A stretch of DNA of 64,000 bases, from NCBI RefSeq assembly GCF_932276165.1, contig NC_063997.1, forward strand, positions 5,714,001 to 5,778,000. The letters are read 5' to 3'. The DNA comes from Plutella xylostella. Taxonomy: Eukaryota > Arthropoda > Insecta > Lepidoptera > Plutellidae. Shown here in pieces: positions 13,163-23,263 of the stretch (positions within the stretch are counted from its first letter, which is position 1; each line of letters begins with the position of its first letter). Under the pieces are notes generated by a model, which was given only the letters and a program-made list of their open reading frames with translations, ran no database searches and was not told the origin of the DNA. The position numbers and the translations under genes are program-made.

Positions 13163-13870
13163 TCCTGACTAATATTATAAATGCGAAAGTAACTGTGTCT
13201 GTCTGTCTGTTTGTCACGCCAAAACTACTGAACGAATTTGAATGAAATGACAATGGGCGTTTTGGGACCTATGTCCAATAAAGACGAGACATACATCGTT
13301 GGATAGCTCTTTTCAAGTGAGCAAAAAAATTTTATGACGACAAACCCGTATAAGTTGTCCATTTTGAAATATATTCGTTGGAAGGAAGTATTTTTCTATG
13401 GCATTGCACTTTCTCTTCTGATGACAGTTAGGGCGTAATACACGTAAACACGTATTATTGAAATAGGAAAAATTACTTTCAACTGGTTTTATTTACTGAG
13501 ATAATAAACAAATATAATATTATATGAAATATGATCATTTTGTTATAAAAACTAAAAATGAATGTGAAAAACAAACAAAAACATTAAAATTACAGAAATA
13601 AAATATAAAAACTTTCAAGGTACGATTATTCTAATTGGACAGTAAATCAAGACTAGCGCTTCCGTTATTCATATTCTGCTAAAAAATACCTTTTCAACGA
13701 CGTATCACTCATTTCTATTGGTGCTGGTCCCAGCTTCCATATATTTGTGCCCATCATCATTTGGTATTCATAATGGTATAGACCCTGGGAAAGAACATAG
13801 GCTACTTTTTATCTCTAAATTCCCATGGGAAAACTTTTTAGGGCGAAGCGAAGCTCGCGGGAACAGCTAG
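13163..13870 (+). mobile_element. Helitron-like non-autonomous element, long copy
   Basis: Starts A|TCCTGACTAATATTATAA and ends GGGAACAGCTAG|T, matching the Helitron rule (5' TC, 3' CTRR, insertion between A and T). The shared left part (ATGCGAAAGTAACTGTGTC, then a short TGTC tract, then GCCAAAACTACTGAACG) and right part (CCCTGGGAAAGAACATAGGC through CGAAGCGAAG) match the copies at 46810, 50407 and 56827. This copy carries about 500 bp of extra internal sequence. Confidence 0.75.
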
Positions 13871-14454
13871 TAATTAATAAACTACTTACAATAATATTTT
13901 TCTTAGCGTGACGGTAACAAACACCAACAACACTAAGCCGGGGGGGTTTTGAAGCAGATTTGTACAACAATTTAGTGAATATTTTTAACCAACCAGAATG
14001 TATGGAGCCACTGGGATTTCTCGTGATGTCAGAGTTGGTGCAATAGCGAAACATTTTGAGTATGATGGGGGAAGTACATATACTGATAAAATTCACTGAT
14101 GTCAGTACGAGTCGGAAGATAGCAGCATTAAAATCGCATCAGAGTTGGAGGTTTCACGGAATTACACAACATGGTAGGTAAACAATAATAGTTTATTTTC
14201 ATATACCTATCTACTTAATTCTTGTAATTTATTGGCGTATTTCAGTACTCCATAACTTCGTCAGTTGTTAATGAATAGACTTAAGTAAAGTTATAATTTA
14301 TAACCATGTTATCCCAAAGATAAAAAACAAGCTACAAAAGAACACAAACATACTTAGTATATTTACTCACACGTATTTAATTTAGATGTGTAGGAATGAA
14401 ATTTTATTACAAGATATAAGATATAGGTCGGATTTTTGCCTTGTTACCGAATTA
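13871..14454. other. Non-coding, nothing recognised
   Basis: AT-rich spacer; the open frame on the minus strand overlaps the Helitron-like end and is not a gene. Confidence 0.4.
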
Positions 14455-14627
14455 CCTTTCAGGACCGCGCCCGCTTCTCACGCCAGAGATGCGGGTTCGA
14501 ATCCCGGCGCTGACATGTATCAATTAATTCTTTGAATTTAAGTACAATCGCATCGCTCTTACGGTGAAAGAAAATATCGTGAGGAAACCTGCATGTCTAT
14601 ATTTAGCACATCTAGATATATAATGTA
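14455..14627 (+). repeat. tRNA-like SINE-type repeat, copy 1
   Basis: Contains a pol III B-box match (GGTTCGAATCC, 14494-14504) followed by CGGCGCTGACATGTA, then AGGAAACCTGCATG and TTTAGCACATCTAGA. A second copy lies at 29761-29905. No clear A box is visible, so this may be a 5'-truncated tRNA-derived SINE. Confidence 0.55.
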
Positions 14628-14654
14628 GTGGCCACTAAAGTATCGGGCACTATT

Positions 14655-15152
14655 ATGGTGAGCGAGCAGCTCGCCTTCGTGCAAAATAAGCTGGATACGA
14701 TGGATGTGATCAGCCTCGAGCAGATCTGTCTGACCAGCTACAAGGAGGCTGAGCTCGCCGCCGCCAAGATGCTGCTCGCCGACACCGCCACCACCGCCGT
14801 GCGCCTCGTGCCGCGCCGCGGTGACGGGAGCGCCAAGAGAGACCTGCAGGACATCATCCGGGTGTTCCAGGAGACCGATCCGGATGATATCCCGACGTAC
14901 GTGGCTCGGGACCTCAACAAGCTGCCGCCGGTTACTTTCGACCATGTCGATGTGACCCGGCTGCTCAAGGACATCGTCCTGTTGAGGGCCGAGATGGCTG
15001 AAATCCGGGGCAAATTAGAAGCCTCGGAACGTGCCAGCGCATCGATGCAACGTGAGTTGTCGTCGATGCGCAATGCTGACGCTGCGGCCGCCGCGTCGCC
15101 GCCGCCTGCGCGTGAAGTGCAAGCGCAGCGAGTTCCGGTGACACGTGCCTGA
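14655..15152 (+). CDS. Intact LINE ORF1-type protein, stand-alone (165 aa)
   Basis: I take the first ATG, 14655; the frame is open 27 bases further upstream but without an ATG. The protein is 165 aa. It has an N-terminal helical region (1-50), a middle block with DLQDIIRVFQETDPDDIP (63-80) and RDLNKLPPVTFDHVDVTRL (85-103), and a likely coiled coil (about 100-138). The end (141-165) is Ala/Pro-rich and low-complexity. The RDLNKLPPV..DHVDVTRLL block is one I associate with ORF1 proteins of CR1-like LINEs in invertebrates, thought to be RNA-binding or multimerising; I cannot confirm this by search. Codons are strongly GC-ending, unlike the AT-rich flanks. The TGA stop overlaps an AATAAA signal and is followed by a TTTATTATTATTTT tail. 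No ORF2 follows, so it may be an ORF1-only retroposon or a captured gene. Confidence 0.6.
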   Translation: MVSEQLAFVQNKLDTMDVISLEQICLTSYKEAELAAAKMLLADTATTAVRLVPRRGDGSAKRDLQDIIRVFQETDPDDIPTYVARDLNKLPPVTFDHVDVTRLLKDIVLLRAEMAEIRGKLEASERASASMQRELSSMRNADAAAAASPPPAREVQAQRVPVTRA

Positions 15153-15176
15153 AATAAAGGTTTATTATTATTTTAA
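15153..15176 (+). terminator. Polyadenylation signal and tail of the ORF1 element
   Basis: AATAAA starts just after the TGA stop and is followed by GGTTTATTATTATTTTAAA, a tail like those of LINE and SINE retroposons. Confidence 0.5.
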
Positions 15177-16724
15177 ATATGTATCTTGAGTATACATCGG
15201 ACTATAAACAAATATCTAACCCGGTTAGGAATCAAACAGGAAATCTTTGTCACAATGATCATAGCAGTTAAATACTAACAGCTAGCTCAATCGTTATCAT
15301 TTTAAATAAGCCTTTTATTTGTCTTAACACAAATATTAATGCCCCTGTATTCCTAACAATACACTGTGTAATAATATCTGCTAACAAGGAGCTCAAAGAT
15401 AAATGAGCTGCTAAACACGTCTTCATAATCAAATCTCATTATTGCGCCCACCCTGTATAAGCAGGCTGCGTGAAACCACAATTGAACATCTGTGATTTAT
15501 TATGTGGTCTAAGGAACACGCTGACTGTTATTATGTTTATTGTACCTTTCATGATTATGAATTTTAATAAAGATTAACTTCTTAGATATCTATTTAATTT
15601 AAATTCCTATGTATTAAGTAGGTAAGTAGGTACACTTAGGTAGTAAATTTCCGATATTGATGGATAGGTATCATAATCATAATACGAGTTTCTGATAATT
15701 ATCTTGTACTTATCTATTCTTGTACTTTTAAATAGATATTCTTTTTTAAAACAATCATTTTCATTAGGTATACTAACTACTCAGTTTTTATTTTGTATAA
15801 TTGACGTTATTCAGAGAACTAAGACAAGAACAAAATGTTTTCAACCAAGTCCAAATTAATTGATACAGCGGCAGCGGCGGTCGGGGCTTCAAGTTGGTGT
15901 CTGTTTTAATTAAAATTGCAATAAATAAACAGGTTAGTCGGTTATAAGTTTGCGCAAAGTTTGTTGTTCTGAAGTGGGAACTAACAACGTGAGCTGCGTT
16001 GTCTTGCTCGTTATACGTTGGAAACTGTGTGGAAAAGATGGAACCTGACGTAAAGTTGAGGCGCGCGTGTGTACAGCGTAATATTCCACATATTTAAAGT
16101 AAGCTTTTGTCTTGTATGAAATATGTTATCATGTTTGGTGAGGCGAACGTTTGAGTACAGTAGGTGCGGACTTTTGTAAAAACGTTTATGACTTTCAGCC
16201 TTACTAGTCTAGATTATTATTTAATAAAACATCTTGCTGAGCTTGTCAGCACCTTAGTTGTACAAAATTTATTTAAAATGTAAATACTAACACGCTCAAA
16301 TGTTGCAATAAAAAAAGGAGCATGACAGCTGCACATGCACATATTCAACATAAAAACTATTTTTTGCTTAATAACTGTCCGCTAAAACGCATGTCTTGAA
16401 CCACACATGTCTGGGATGCGTTTGCCGCCACGTGCGCCCGATTACGCCTCCCGACTCGTGTATGAAATACGACCACCGGCCAGAAATAGATCACTTCCCC
16501 TTAATGACTCCTTGTTTAACCACTACTGCGCCTTAAGCTCAAGGGGCGCAATGAACGACCATCTCAAAAGAATGTTAAACTCTAAATATTTCTGCCTCGG
16601 GTTTTTATTATCAACAGCCAGCATGTGGAGAGCCTGTATAATGGATACTGAACGCATTAAAAACGAATGTAAACAAACTCCTACAGTGTGGGACATTGTT
16701 GCCCACTTTGGATGCAACAACTTT
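15177..16724. other. Non-coding, nothing recognised
   Basis: AT-rich. The stretch 16400-16600 is less AT-rich and open in one frame, but it has no donor/acceptor pair or conserved motif I recognise. The missing first exon of eva-1 could lie here or further left; none could be identified. Confidence 0.35.
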
Positions 16725-17330
16725 TTAGGGTTCCGTAGCCAAAATGGCAAAAACGGAACCCTTATAGTTTCGTCATGTCCGTCTGTCCGTCTGTCCGTCT
16801 GTCCGTCTGTCCGTCTGTCCGTCTGTCACAGCCGATTTACTCGGAAACTATAAGTACTACAGTGATGAAATTTGATGGGAATATGTGTTGTATGAACCGC
16901 TACAAAAATATGACACTAAATAGTAAAAAAAAGAATTGGGGGTGGGGCCCCCCATACATGTAACTGAGGGATGAAATTTTTTTTTTCGATGTACATACCC
17001 GTGTGGGGGTATCAATGGAAAGGTCTTTTAAAATGATATAAAGTTTTCTAAAAAACATTTTTCTTAAAGTGAACGGTTTTTGAGATATCAGCTCTCAAAG
17101 TCGTAAAAAGTATGTCCCCCCCCTCTATTTTTATAACTACGGGGTATAAAATTCTAAAAAAAATAGAGGTGATGCATGCTAATTAACTCTTTCAACGATT
17201 TTTGGTTTGATCAAAGTATCTCTTATAGTTTTTGAGATAGGTTGATTTAACTGTAATTTTGGTTAAGTTATTGTGCTTACTACGGAACCCTTTGTGCGCG
17301 AGCCCGACTCGCACTTGGCCGGTTTTTATT
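16725..17330 (+). repeat. Lepidopteran interspersed repeat with octamer array
   Basis: Begins AGGGTTCCGTAGCC, has CGGAACCCTTATAG, and ends ACGGAACCC...GAGCCCGACTCGCACTTGGC CGGTTTTT. I recall this GAACCC...CACTTGGCCGG structure from moth genomes but could not check it. An array of about six GTCCGTCT octamers lies at 16776-16827. No protein is encoded. Confidence 0.65.
16776..16827 (+). repeat. GTCCGTCT octamer tandem array
   Basis: About six tandem copies of TGTCCGTC, ending at CACAGCC. It lies at the same relative place as the TGTC tract in the Helitron-like elements, although the flanks differ. Confidence 0.9.
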
Positions 17331-17377
17331 ATAAAAAAGATATAAAGTTGTCAATTTAGAATATTTCAAAAGATATA

Positions 17378-17430
17378 TAATAATAATAATAATAAATTTA
17401 TTTATTCGAAGTAAGGTGATTACAGTAAAG
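17378..17430 (-). repeat. TAA tract and probable minus-strand LINE tail
   Basis: (AATAAT)n followed by AAATTTATTTATTCGAAG. Read on the minus strand it is an ATAAATAAATTTATTATTATT retroposon tail. The upstream part is not recognised. Confidence 0.35.
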
Positions 17431-18521
17431 TTCTTATGGCTAGGATTTGGATGAAAATACATAATTGCCGTAGCGTCTGCTCTCATAGCTAGGCTATAGA
17501 ATAGTTTTGGAACAGTGTTGAAAAAAAAATTTGATTACTTTTAGTACAGTTATTGTAAAGATGCAAATGGCATTTATATATAATTTCCAAAAATGCAAGA
17601 AGCATAAGATTAACTTTAAGAATATAATAATTAACAGGAGAAACATATTCATCACCGTTAATTAATAATTTGTGTACTTAATCTTAAGCGGTGATAAAAA
17701 ACATGAGCATAGACTAGAATATTATAACGTGAGTTCTTTGAATCATATAATACATAAAGTCCTTATTAGGTGTATATAATAATCTAATAATTGTTCCTGT
17801 TGAATTTGGAACACAAAAAATAACATGACTATTTGAAGCAGTTTTCGTGCTCACAGGAAAAATGATAAAAACGGATAGATAAAAATAGTAATATAAGAGA
17901 CAACATAGGATTTTGCTGTTGGAGGATAAAGGATAATACATCTCTAAAGAACATAAGCTTCCTTTCACACAAACAAGTATTTATCTGAAACAGCCCAATT
18001 CAGCTGAAAATAGATGCTGAACGGTTGTTTAATGACTCTTGAGAAGCCATTTGTTTTTTTGAGAGCTCGGTTTATGTATTTTCCTCTTTATGTACGATTA
18101 AAAACACATGAAATAGCCTTCGTGGGTGGCAAACCGTTACGATAAGGCAGTCTGTGACATATCGATATACCTCTCTACCTATGTATAAAGAAATAGGTAC
18201 CTAAATAGAACATGGAATGGAGAATGTCCGAGAGATGGCTTTCTTTTCCACTTATCCCTATCCACTATAATGGGCCAATTCACTTCAGTCCTTGCAAACG
18301 GAGATGTAGACTATTATAATAAGATATTTAATTAGGTACTTCATGTGTAAAATACTGTGGAGAAACAAATTTTATTTTATTTTATTCTCATGCATATAAT
18401 ATTTATCATAATCCGCTTCATCCTAAAATATTTCTGATCTATCTGTCATCCCTATAAAATTACCAACAGTGCCATCTAGCGGGTGGTGTGCAAACTACTT
18501 CAACCCAACTCTTTCCCCCAG
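17431..18521. other. Non-coding; intron or upstream region of eva-1
   Basis: Runs up to the splice acceptor CTCTTTCCCCCAG at 18509-18521. No coding exon recognised. Confidence 0.45.
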
Positions 18522-18742
18522 AACTGCTGCTCGGCACACTACGGACGCACCAGAAAGCGGCTTGCGACGAGGAGATGGTGGCGCTGGTCTGCCCGCGAGG
18601 CACCACCATCAGCATCCAGGTGGCTCAGTACGGCGCGTCGGCGAGCCACGGCCACTCCTGCGCAACCGAGCTGGCGGAGTACCAGCAGGTCGCGGTAGAG
18701 GTCGTTGGAGACACGTCTTGCACTTGGCCTAGTGCTTTGCAG
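18522..18742 (+). CDS. eva-1: eva-1 exon a: first half of SUEL lectin domain 1
   Basis: The acceptor CTTTCCCCCAG ends at 18521 and the donor CAG|GTGAGG is at 18743. The exon enters in phase 1 (the first two bases complete a codon) and ends on a codon boundary. It encodes 73 residues with Cys14, 23, 46 and 66 of the model and the signature ISIQVAQYG, the conserved I.I..A.YG core of SUEL/rhamnose-binding lectin domains. LLLGTLRTHQ precedes the first cysteine. In EVA1C proteins such a segment follows the signal peptide, so at least one further 5' exon with start codon and signal sequence must exist. It was not found. The exon is GC-rich against an AT-rich intron. Latrophilin also carries this domain but has only one. 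Confidence 0.9.
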
Positions 18743-19604
18743 GTGAGGCGTCTGTCATCGAAGTTTTGGTTATCCGATTCTGAACGCGCCTACGAGTTTA
18801 GCGTTAGAATTAATTACATCAGGTCAGACGCGTGACAGGTGATTTTAAAGATTGGTCGAGAATTCCACATCTGATGTCCAACGAATCCCTAGTGGTGATT
18901 ATGTAAAGAGAAATACACCAATGTCTTTACAGTAGGTCATCATATTTGACAGTCTTTCGCCTCCCAAGCGCAGGTGAGGGCAGAGTGATGAGACAGGGCA
19001 CCTACCTAGCTGCTGGGCAAACTTTTTCGTACATTATAATGATACATTATTTGACATTAAAACAAACTTTGCTGTTACACGTCATCTTTATAAGGGTCCT
19101 TAGTATGTTACTAGTTCTTTACTCACTACTATTTTATCTTAACTCAATCGCTGCATGCGTTTTTATGAACTCAGTTAAAATCCTTATTATGAACTTAAAC
19201 TTAACTAAGTAAGTAACAAGAAAAATATAAAGCAGTGTTGTTTATTCTGTTCATGTTGATACTAACGCATAAAAACTCATTAAACTCAACTTACCGAGAA
19301 TGGCTAATATAAATAATTACACGGACTTTTGAGAAATTATCTCATATTAACGCCTGTTTCATTTAGCCGGGAATTTAAGTTTATTACTGTAATTTTACGA
19401 GGGAAAATGTTGCTGTATTTATAATTTTATTAAAGATGTTTTACATTTCATTTAGGTAGGTAGCTAGCTAGCTTTGTAAATTGATGTTTGCCAAAAATAA
19501 ACAAATAATGAATAACTTCCACTAAAAGTTAGATAAAAATGATTATTAATTAAAAATAAACCATGATTACTGGTAAAAATAAATAAAAAAAAAAAAAACA
19601 AAAA

Positions 19605-19655
19605 AACACGCACTCACGCCTTGTACTAATGTACTCCCTTGCGGGGTAGGCAAAA
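19605..19655. repeat. Short interspersed repeat, copy 1
   Basis: CCTTGTACTAATGTACTCCC TTGCGGGGTAGGCA, the same as 27768-27802. Likely the end of a larger lepidopteran repeat. Confidence 0.6.
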
Positions 19656-19716
19656 ATAACTGCGATTAAGATATGGACACAGACTTAGGTTTTCCAAATC
19701 TAGACCGTGAAAACAT

Positions 19717-20540
19717 GTAGGGTAACGTAACGTACCTAGGGACATTTTCGACTACCCCAACTTTGAATGAAGCTATCGCAGCGTACAACTAAGATATTGA
19801 TGTGAAATTTTCTTTATTCGGTAGGATATATAATCTATTATCACTAGTATTTGTGCTAAAGCTTTAGTGTGGCCAGATTTTATTAAATTAAGATAAAAGT
19901 AAAAAGGCTTGTTTTGACCCAAGGTACGTTACACGTTTGTACCTTGGGACACTGTTTCCTATAGCTTTGTAGTATGGAAAATGCAAACTTCTAAATAACC
20001 CCTTATATCTCTGTTCTTATTGATTTACTGCATCTCTCTTCTGTCTAGTTTCACTCTGGCACTAATAAGAACAGAGATATAAGGCGTTATTTAGATGTTT
20101 GCATTTTCCATAGTACAAAGCCATAGGAAACAGTGTCCCAAGGTACAAATTTAACCGTGTCCCAAGGTACAAAAAAGCAATATTTAACCAAAATTTAAAT
20201 ATCTTTATTTTTAATTAATAGGAATCTTTCAGATAATTGCCATGTCATAAAATTAAATAACTGAAAAGTTATACGTGACATCCATGTCTTTATTTTGAGC
20301 ATGCCTCAATGAGATAAAGCAACACAAAAAACTATACAAAAGCTACTTTTGACTCCAAAAAACTTCATATTGTCTTCAACACACACTCGATGCTGGTATG
20401 ATCACGAGACTCACTAGTTTTGCCAAGCGAGTAAAATACTATACCTAGGGTAGAATTTTAATGTGTTTATTTAGCCGGTTTTTAAAATACAATCAATGTC
20501 CCGAGGTACAAGCGTCCCAAGGTACGTTACGTTACCCTAC
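19717..20540. mobile_element. 824-bp terminal-inverted-repeat element with internal palindrome
   Basis: The left end GTAGGGTAACGTAACGTACC and the right end GGTACGTTACGTTACCCTAC are inverted repeats; they continue for about 27 bp with two mismatches. GTACCTTGGGAC and its complement recur inside (about 19925, 20140, 20160, 20505). A nested palindrome at about 19936-20148 has arms of about 85 bp. There is no ORF and no clear target-site duplication. Confidence 0.75.
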
Positions 20541-20947
20541 TATCGAACAAAAAAGTGTGGACCCCCTTAAGGATCATTTTCCTTTGCAGGCATCAGCCAT
20601 CAATGACTCGCTCTTGACCAATGGGGTACAAGTTGACCAAAAGTTACTGTCTCTATTGCCACCAGATGTGTAAACACAAAACAACATTGCATTGTCTTAA
20701 AGGTGCGAAAGTCCGAAAGCAATAAATAATACAAAGGGAGACATTTAAAATAATGGGGTTGGTTAAAAAGACAGGCAAAGGCAAATTTGGGATTGCAAAG
20801 GATTTGTTTTAAAAGGGGCAATTCACTTTTTTGTTCGATAGTACCTATAAAGGATGCTGAAAAAAAAATTCATTCTTCATAGTAAAGGTCACGAGACCAA
20901 CAATTTTTTTTCACGAATTTTGAAATTCTGATTTCAGTTTCGGGCTT

Positions 20948-21007
20948 AGATAAAACATGCTGTACATGCTGGTTTCGGCTTAGTATACCCTTTATGCAAC
21001 ACCCTGT
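20948..21007. mobile_element. Half copy of the ACAGGGTGTTGCA palindromic element
   Basis: CATGCTGTACATGCTGGTTT, CGGCTTAGTATACCC and GCAACACCCTGTA match one arm of the element at 34189-34332. Confidence 0.6.
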
Positions 21008-21773
21008 ATACTCTTTATCGAAATATGCTACATCATACTTCTATTCTATTCTATTTTAAACATAAAAAAAGATGGCTGTCGAGAATTTATCATGATCCAT
21101 CAAATGCTTAAATCGCATCCATCATCGCAAGTTTTATATTAGTCTCCTTCAGCACACTAGAAAACTGGGAGGGTAACCAAGGAAGAATAAATTTAGTATA
21201 GATATATAAAATAGTGCATCATCGGTCTACTTTATGACAATTAGTGCCAATTTCGCGATAGTGGGTTAGAGCCTTAGACAAATATCTCTTTGACACATCT
21301 CTCAAGAATTTAATATGGAGATGACGTATAATTGATCAACCTTTCCCTGCTTACGATCTAACCGACTATGGAGAAATTGGAGCTGAGTCTTTTAGCATAA
21401 CTTATGTTTAATCTGTGGTTTAGCGCCATGTTTATAGTATATTGTACAGTGGAATGTATAGACTTTGTCTTTGAGTGACACGGCAACTAATAGGGGGTCA
21501 TTTTTTTTGGATACAGCCCACTGAAAAGTCTGTTCGTTTGCCTTTGATTCATATTGGAATGTGACCGAACTTCACCGAACCGTAGGTACCCACTAAAATT
21601 AGGGATGCTCAGATATGTATTTATGTGGCACAGAGCAGACTAGACTGGACTATAGAGTATAAGTGTTAGGATTATTCATTCTAGGACGCCTAAAAATCGT
21701 CGCCTAAAGACACTGCCTTCCGATGGTCTAGCCGAGGGCATACTAACCCAAAGAGCAGTACTCGTTGTTGCAG

Positions 21774-21897
21774 ACGGTGGTGGAGGCGTGCCAGAAGAAG
21801 CGCCAGTGCAAGTTCCACACCAGCCCCAAGGCGTTCGGAGTAGACCCCTGCCCCGGGTCGAGGAAGTTTGTGGAAGTCGCCTACAAATGCCGTCCTT
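21774..21897 (+). CDS. eva-1: eva-1 exon b: second half of SUEL lectin domain 1
   Basis: The acceptor CTCGTTGTTGCAG ends at 21773 and the donor T|GTAAGT is at 21898. It starts in phase 0, directly continuing exon a across WPSALQ/TVVEACQ, and ends in phase 1. It encodes 41 residues with Cys79, 85, 99 and 112, giving domain 1 its full set of eight cysteines. FGVDPCPGSRKFVEVAYKC is the typical end of the domain (FG.DPC.G..K.L.V.Y.C). The role is extracellular carbohydrate or ligand binding. An upstream TTG/CTG-started open frame across the acceptor is not a start. Confidence 0.92.
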
Positions 21898-22880
21898 GTA
21901 AGTTTTTTTATGTGTTAATTATCATTGAGCCTTTTGCCAAAGTATAAGCCGTGTTTTATTTTTGTCGCAATCGGTACTGATCAAGTACTGACAGGATCAA
22001 AAGTACGGAACGGTCGACAAGTCGCAAAGTCAAAAGAAATAACATTATTTTACGGAATATAGATTTTGAATCTGAAAATGGTTGTCAAAACAAGTTTGGG
22101 AGGCTGGCCACCGTTGCCGTACGGTTGTGGTCGAAATGCACATGATCGTTATTACTTCGTGTAGGATATTAATAAATGAATATTTAACTAAAATAGGCAC
22201 AGACAGAGTTTTTTAGTTACTATCCTATCATAACTGAAAATGCTGAATCCAAAAAATCGGCTTCATTACAATTGCATATAAAAAACAGCTGTCCGCAACA
22301 GGCCCACAGTCCGACATTTTGGCGTACAAAAAAACATTTAATCAAATTTTCCTAACAAAAGCTTCCACTTCGGTAAATGTATTTTATTTAGTATCAACCA
22401 AAATCATTTTCACTCGATTCTAGAAATGGAATAGCCAAGCGGATTCAGGCACACTAGTGTAATGGTGGCATAAAGTTGCTAAATATCGCTAGAAATGGCA
22501 GGTTTAGAACTGCTTTAACGTAGAATTTTCATTTCTTATCTGTGTCACACTTTGCTACTTTTTCGAAAATAGTTTAGACAAAATGGGGTTTGAATCTTCT
22601 GTGTGTATGTAATTTTTTGACTAAGACATGATTTCATAAGTTTTGTGTTGATTAAGGTTTTACATCCAAAAATTTATGACAAATCCAAATAATAATTCAC
22701 TACAAGTGCAACTTGTAAGTCCATTAAATCCATTCAAAAATTAAAATTATAATGAGTTTTATTTATTTTTCAAAACCACCCAACCAGCAACCCTAATCAA
22801 AACCGCATCTTAAAACCCTCACCAGCAATCTCTCCGAGTGCACTCGAAAACCTAACAGCACCTAACTCTCGCGCCAACAG
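21898..22880 (+). other. eva-1: eva-1 intron between exons b and c (983 bp, phase 1)
   Basis: AT-rich; ends with the acceptor CTCTCGCGCCAACAG. No repeat recognised. Confidence 0.85.
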
Positions 22881-23030
22881 ATGAGTTTCGCAGTAAAGTG
22901 GGCTGCGAGAACGACGTGCTACACCTCAGCTGCAACCCTCACTCGAGGGTGGCCATCTACTCGGCGCAGTACGGCAGAACCGAGTACGACTCCATACAGT
23001 GCCCGCAACCGCGCGGCATGAAGGAGGAAA
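22881..23030 (+). CDS. eva-1: eva-1 exon c: first part of SUEL lectin domain 2
   Basis: The acceptor GCGCCAACAG ends at 22880 and the donor GAAA|GTAAGT is at 23031; phase 1 on both sides. It encodes Tyr115 (split codon) and residues 116-164. Cys123, 132 and 155 are followed by the rest of the domain in the next exon. AIYSAQYGR is the I.SA.YG core of SUEL domains. The first cysteine of domain 2 lies only 11 residues after the last cysteine of domain 1, as expected for the tandem lectins of EVA1C. This exon lies 233 bp upstream of a full-length RTE retrotransposon in the same orientation. Confidence 0.92.
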
Positions 23031-23252
23031 GTAAGTGGGAAGTAGATAGGGATATAGATAGGGTTGTAACAAGTCCGAAAAAGCAATTTTTGCAATAAAA
23101 AATGAAAGTATTTTTTGGAGCTGGCAACCCTAATATGTGTACTTCTACGTCAGTATCAGAAATTACAAACTTTCTTGAAGTTGGCATTCGTTTATATAGC
23201 AAAGTTAGCTTTTTCGGACTCTAAGGCTGTCTATTTTTAAATTTTATCAACC

Positions 23253-23263
23253 AACACTGACAC
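23253..23263 (+). repeat. Target-site duplication, RTE copy 1, left
   Basis: AACACTGACAC, repeated exactly at 26336-26346 after the GA tail. Confidence 0.9.

Larger units (their letters stand above)
18743..21773 (+). other. eva-1: eva-1 intron between exons a and b (3,031 bp, phase 0)
   Basis: Holds the 824-bp inverted-repeat element (19717-20540), a short repeat at 19605-19655 and a half copy of the ACAGGGTGTTGCA element at 20948-21007. The remainder is AT-rich with nothing recognised. Confidence 0.8.

Noticed and set aside
14455..14520. A tRNA gene
   Set aside because: A B-box match is present, but no A box, acceptor stem or anticodon arm can be drawn; the same sequence recurs at 29761, so it is a SINE-like repeat.
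14738..15073. 111-codon minus-strand open frame over the ORF1 protein
   Set aside because: It lies opposite a plus-strand frame with recognisable ORF1 motifs; GC-rich third positions on the plus strand remove stops from the opposite strand.
16776..16827. CRISPR-like array
   Set aside because: An uninterrupted octamer tandem array without spacers, in a eukaryotic repeat.
16407..16853. 148-codon plus-strand open frame as a gene or the missing eva-1 first exon
   Set aside because: It runs into the GTCCGTCT array (translated as SVCPSVRL repeats), lacks a signal peptide at the right place and shows no fitting phase-1 donor.
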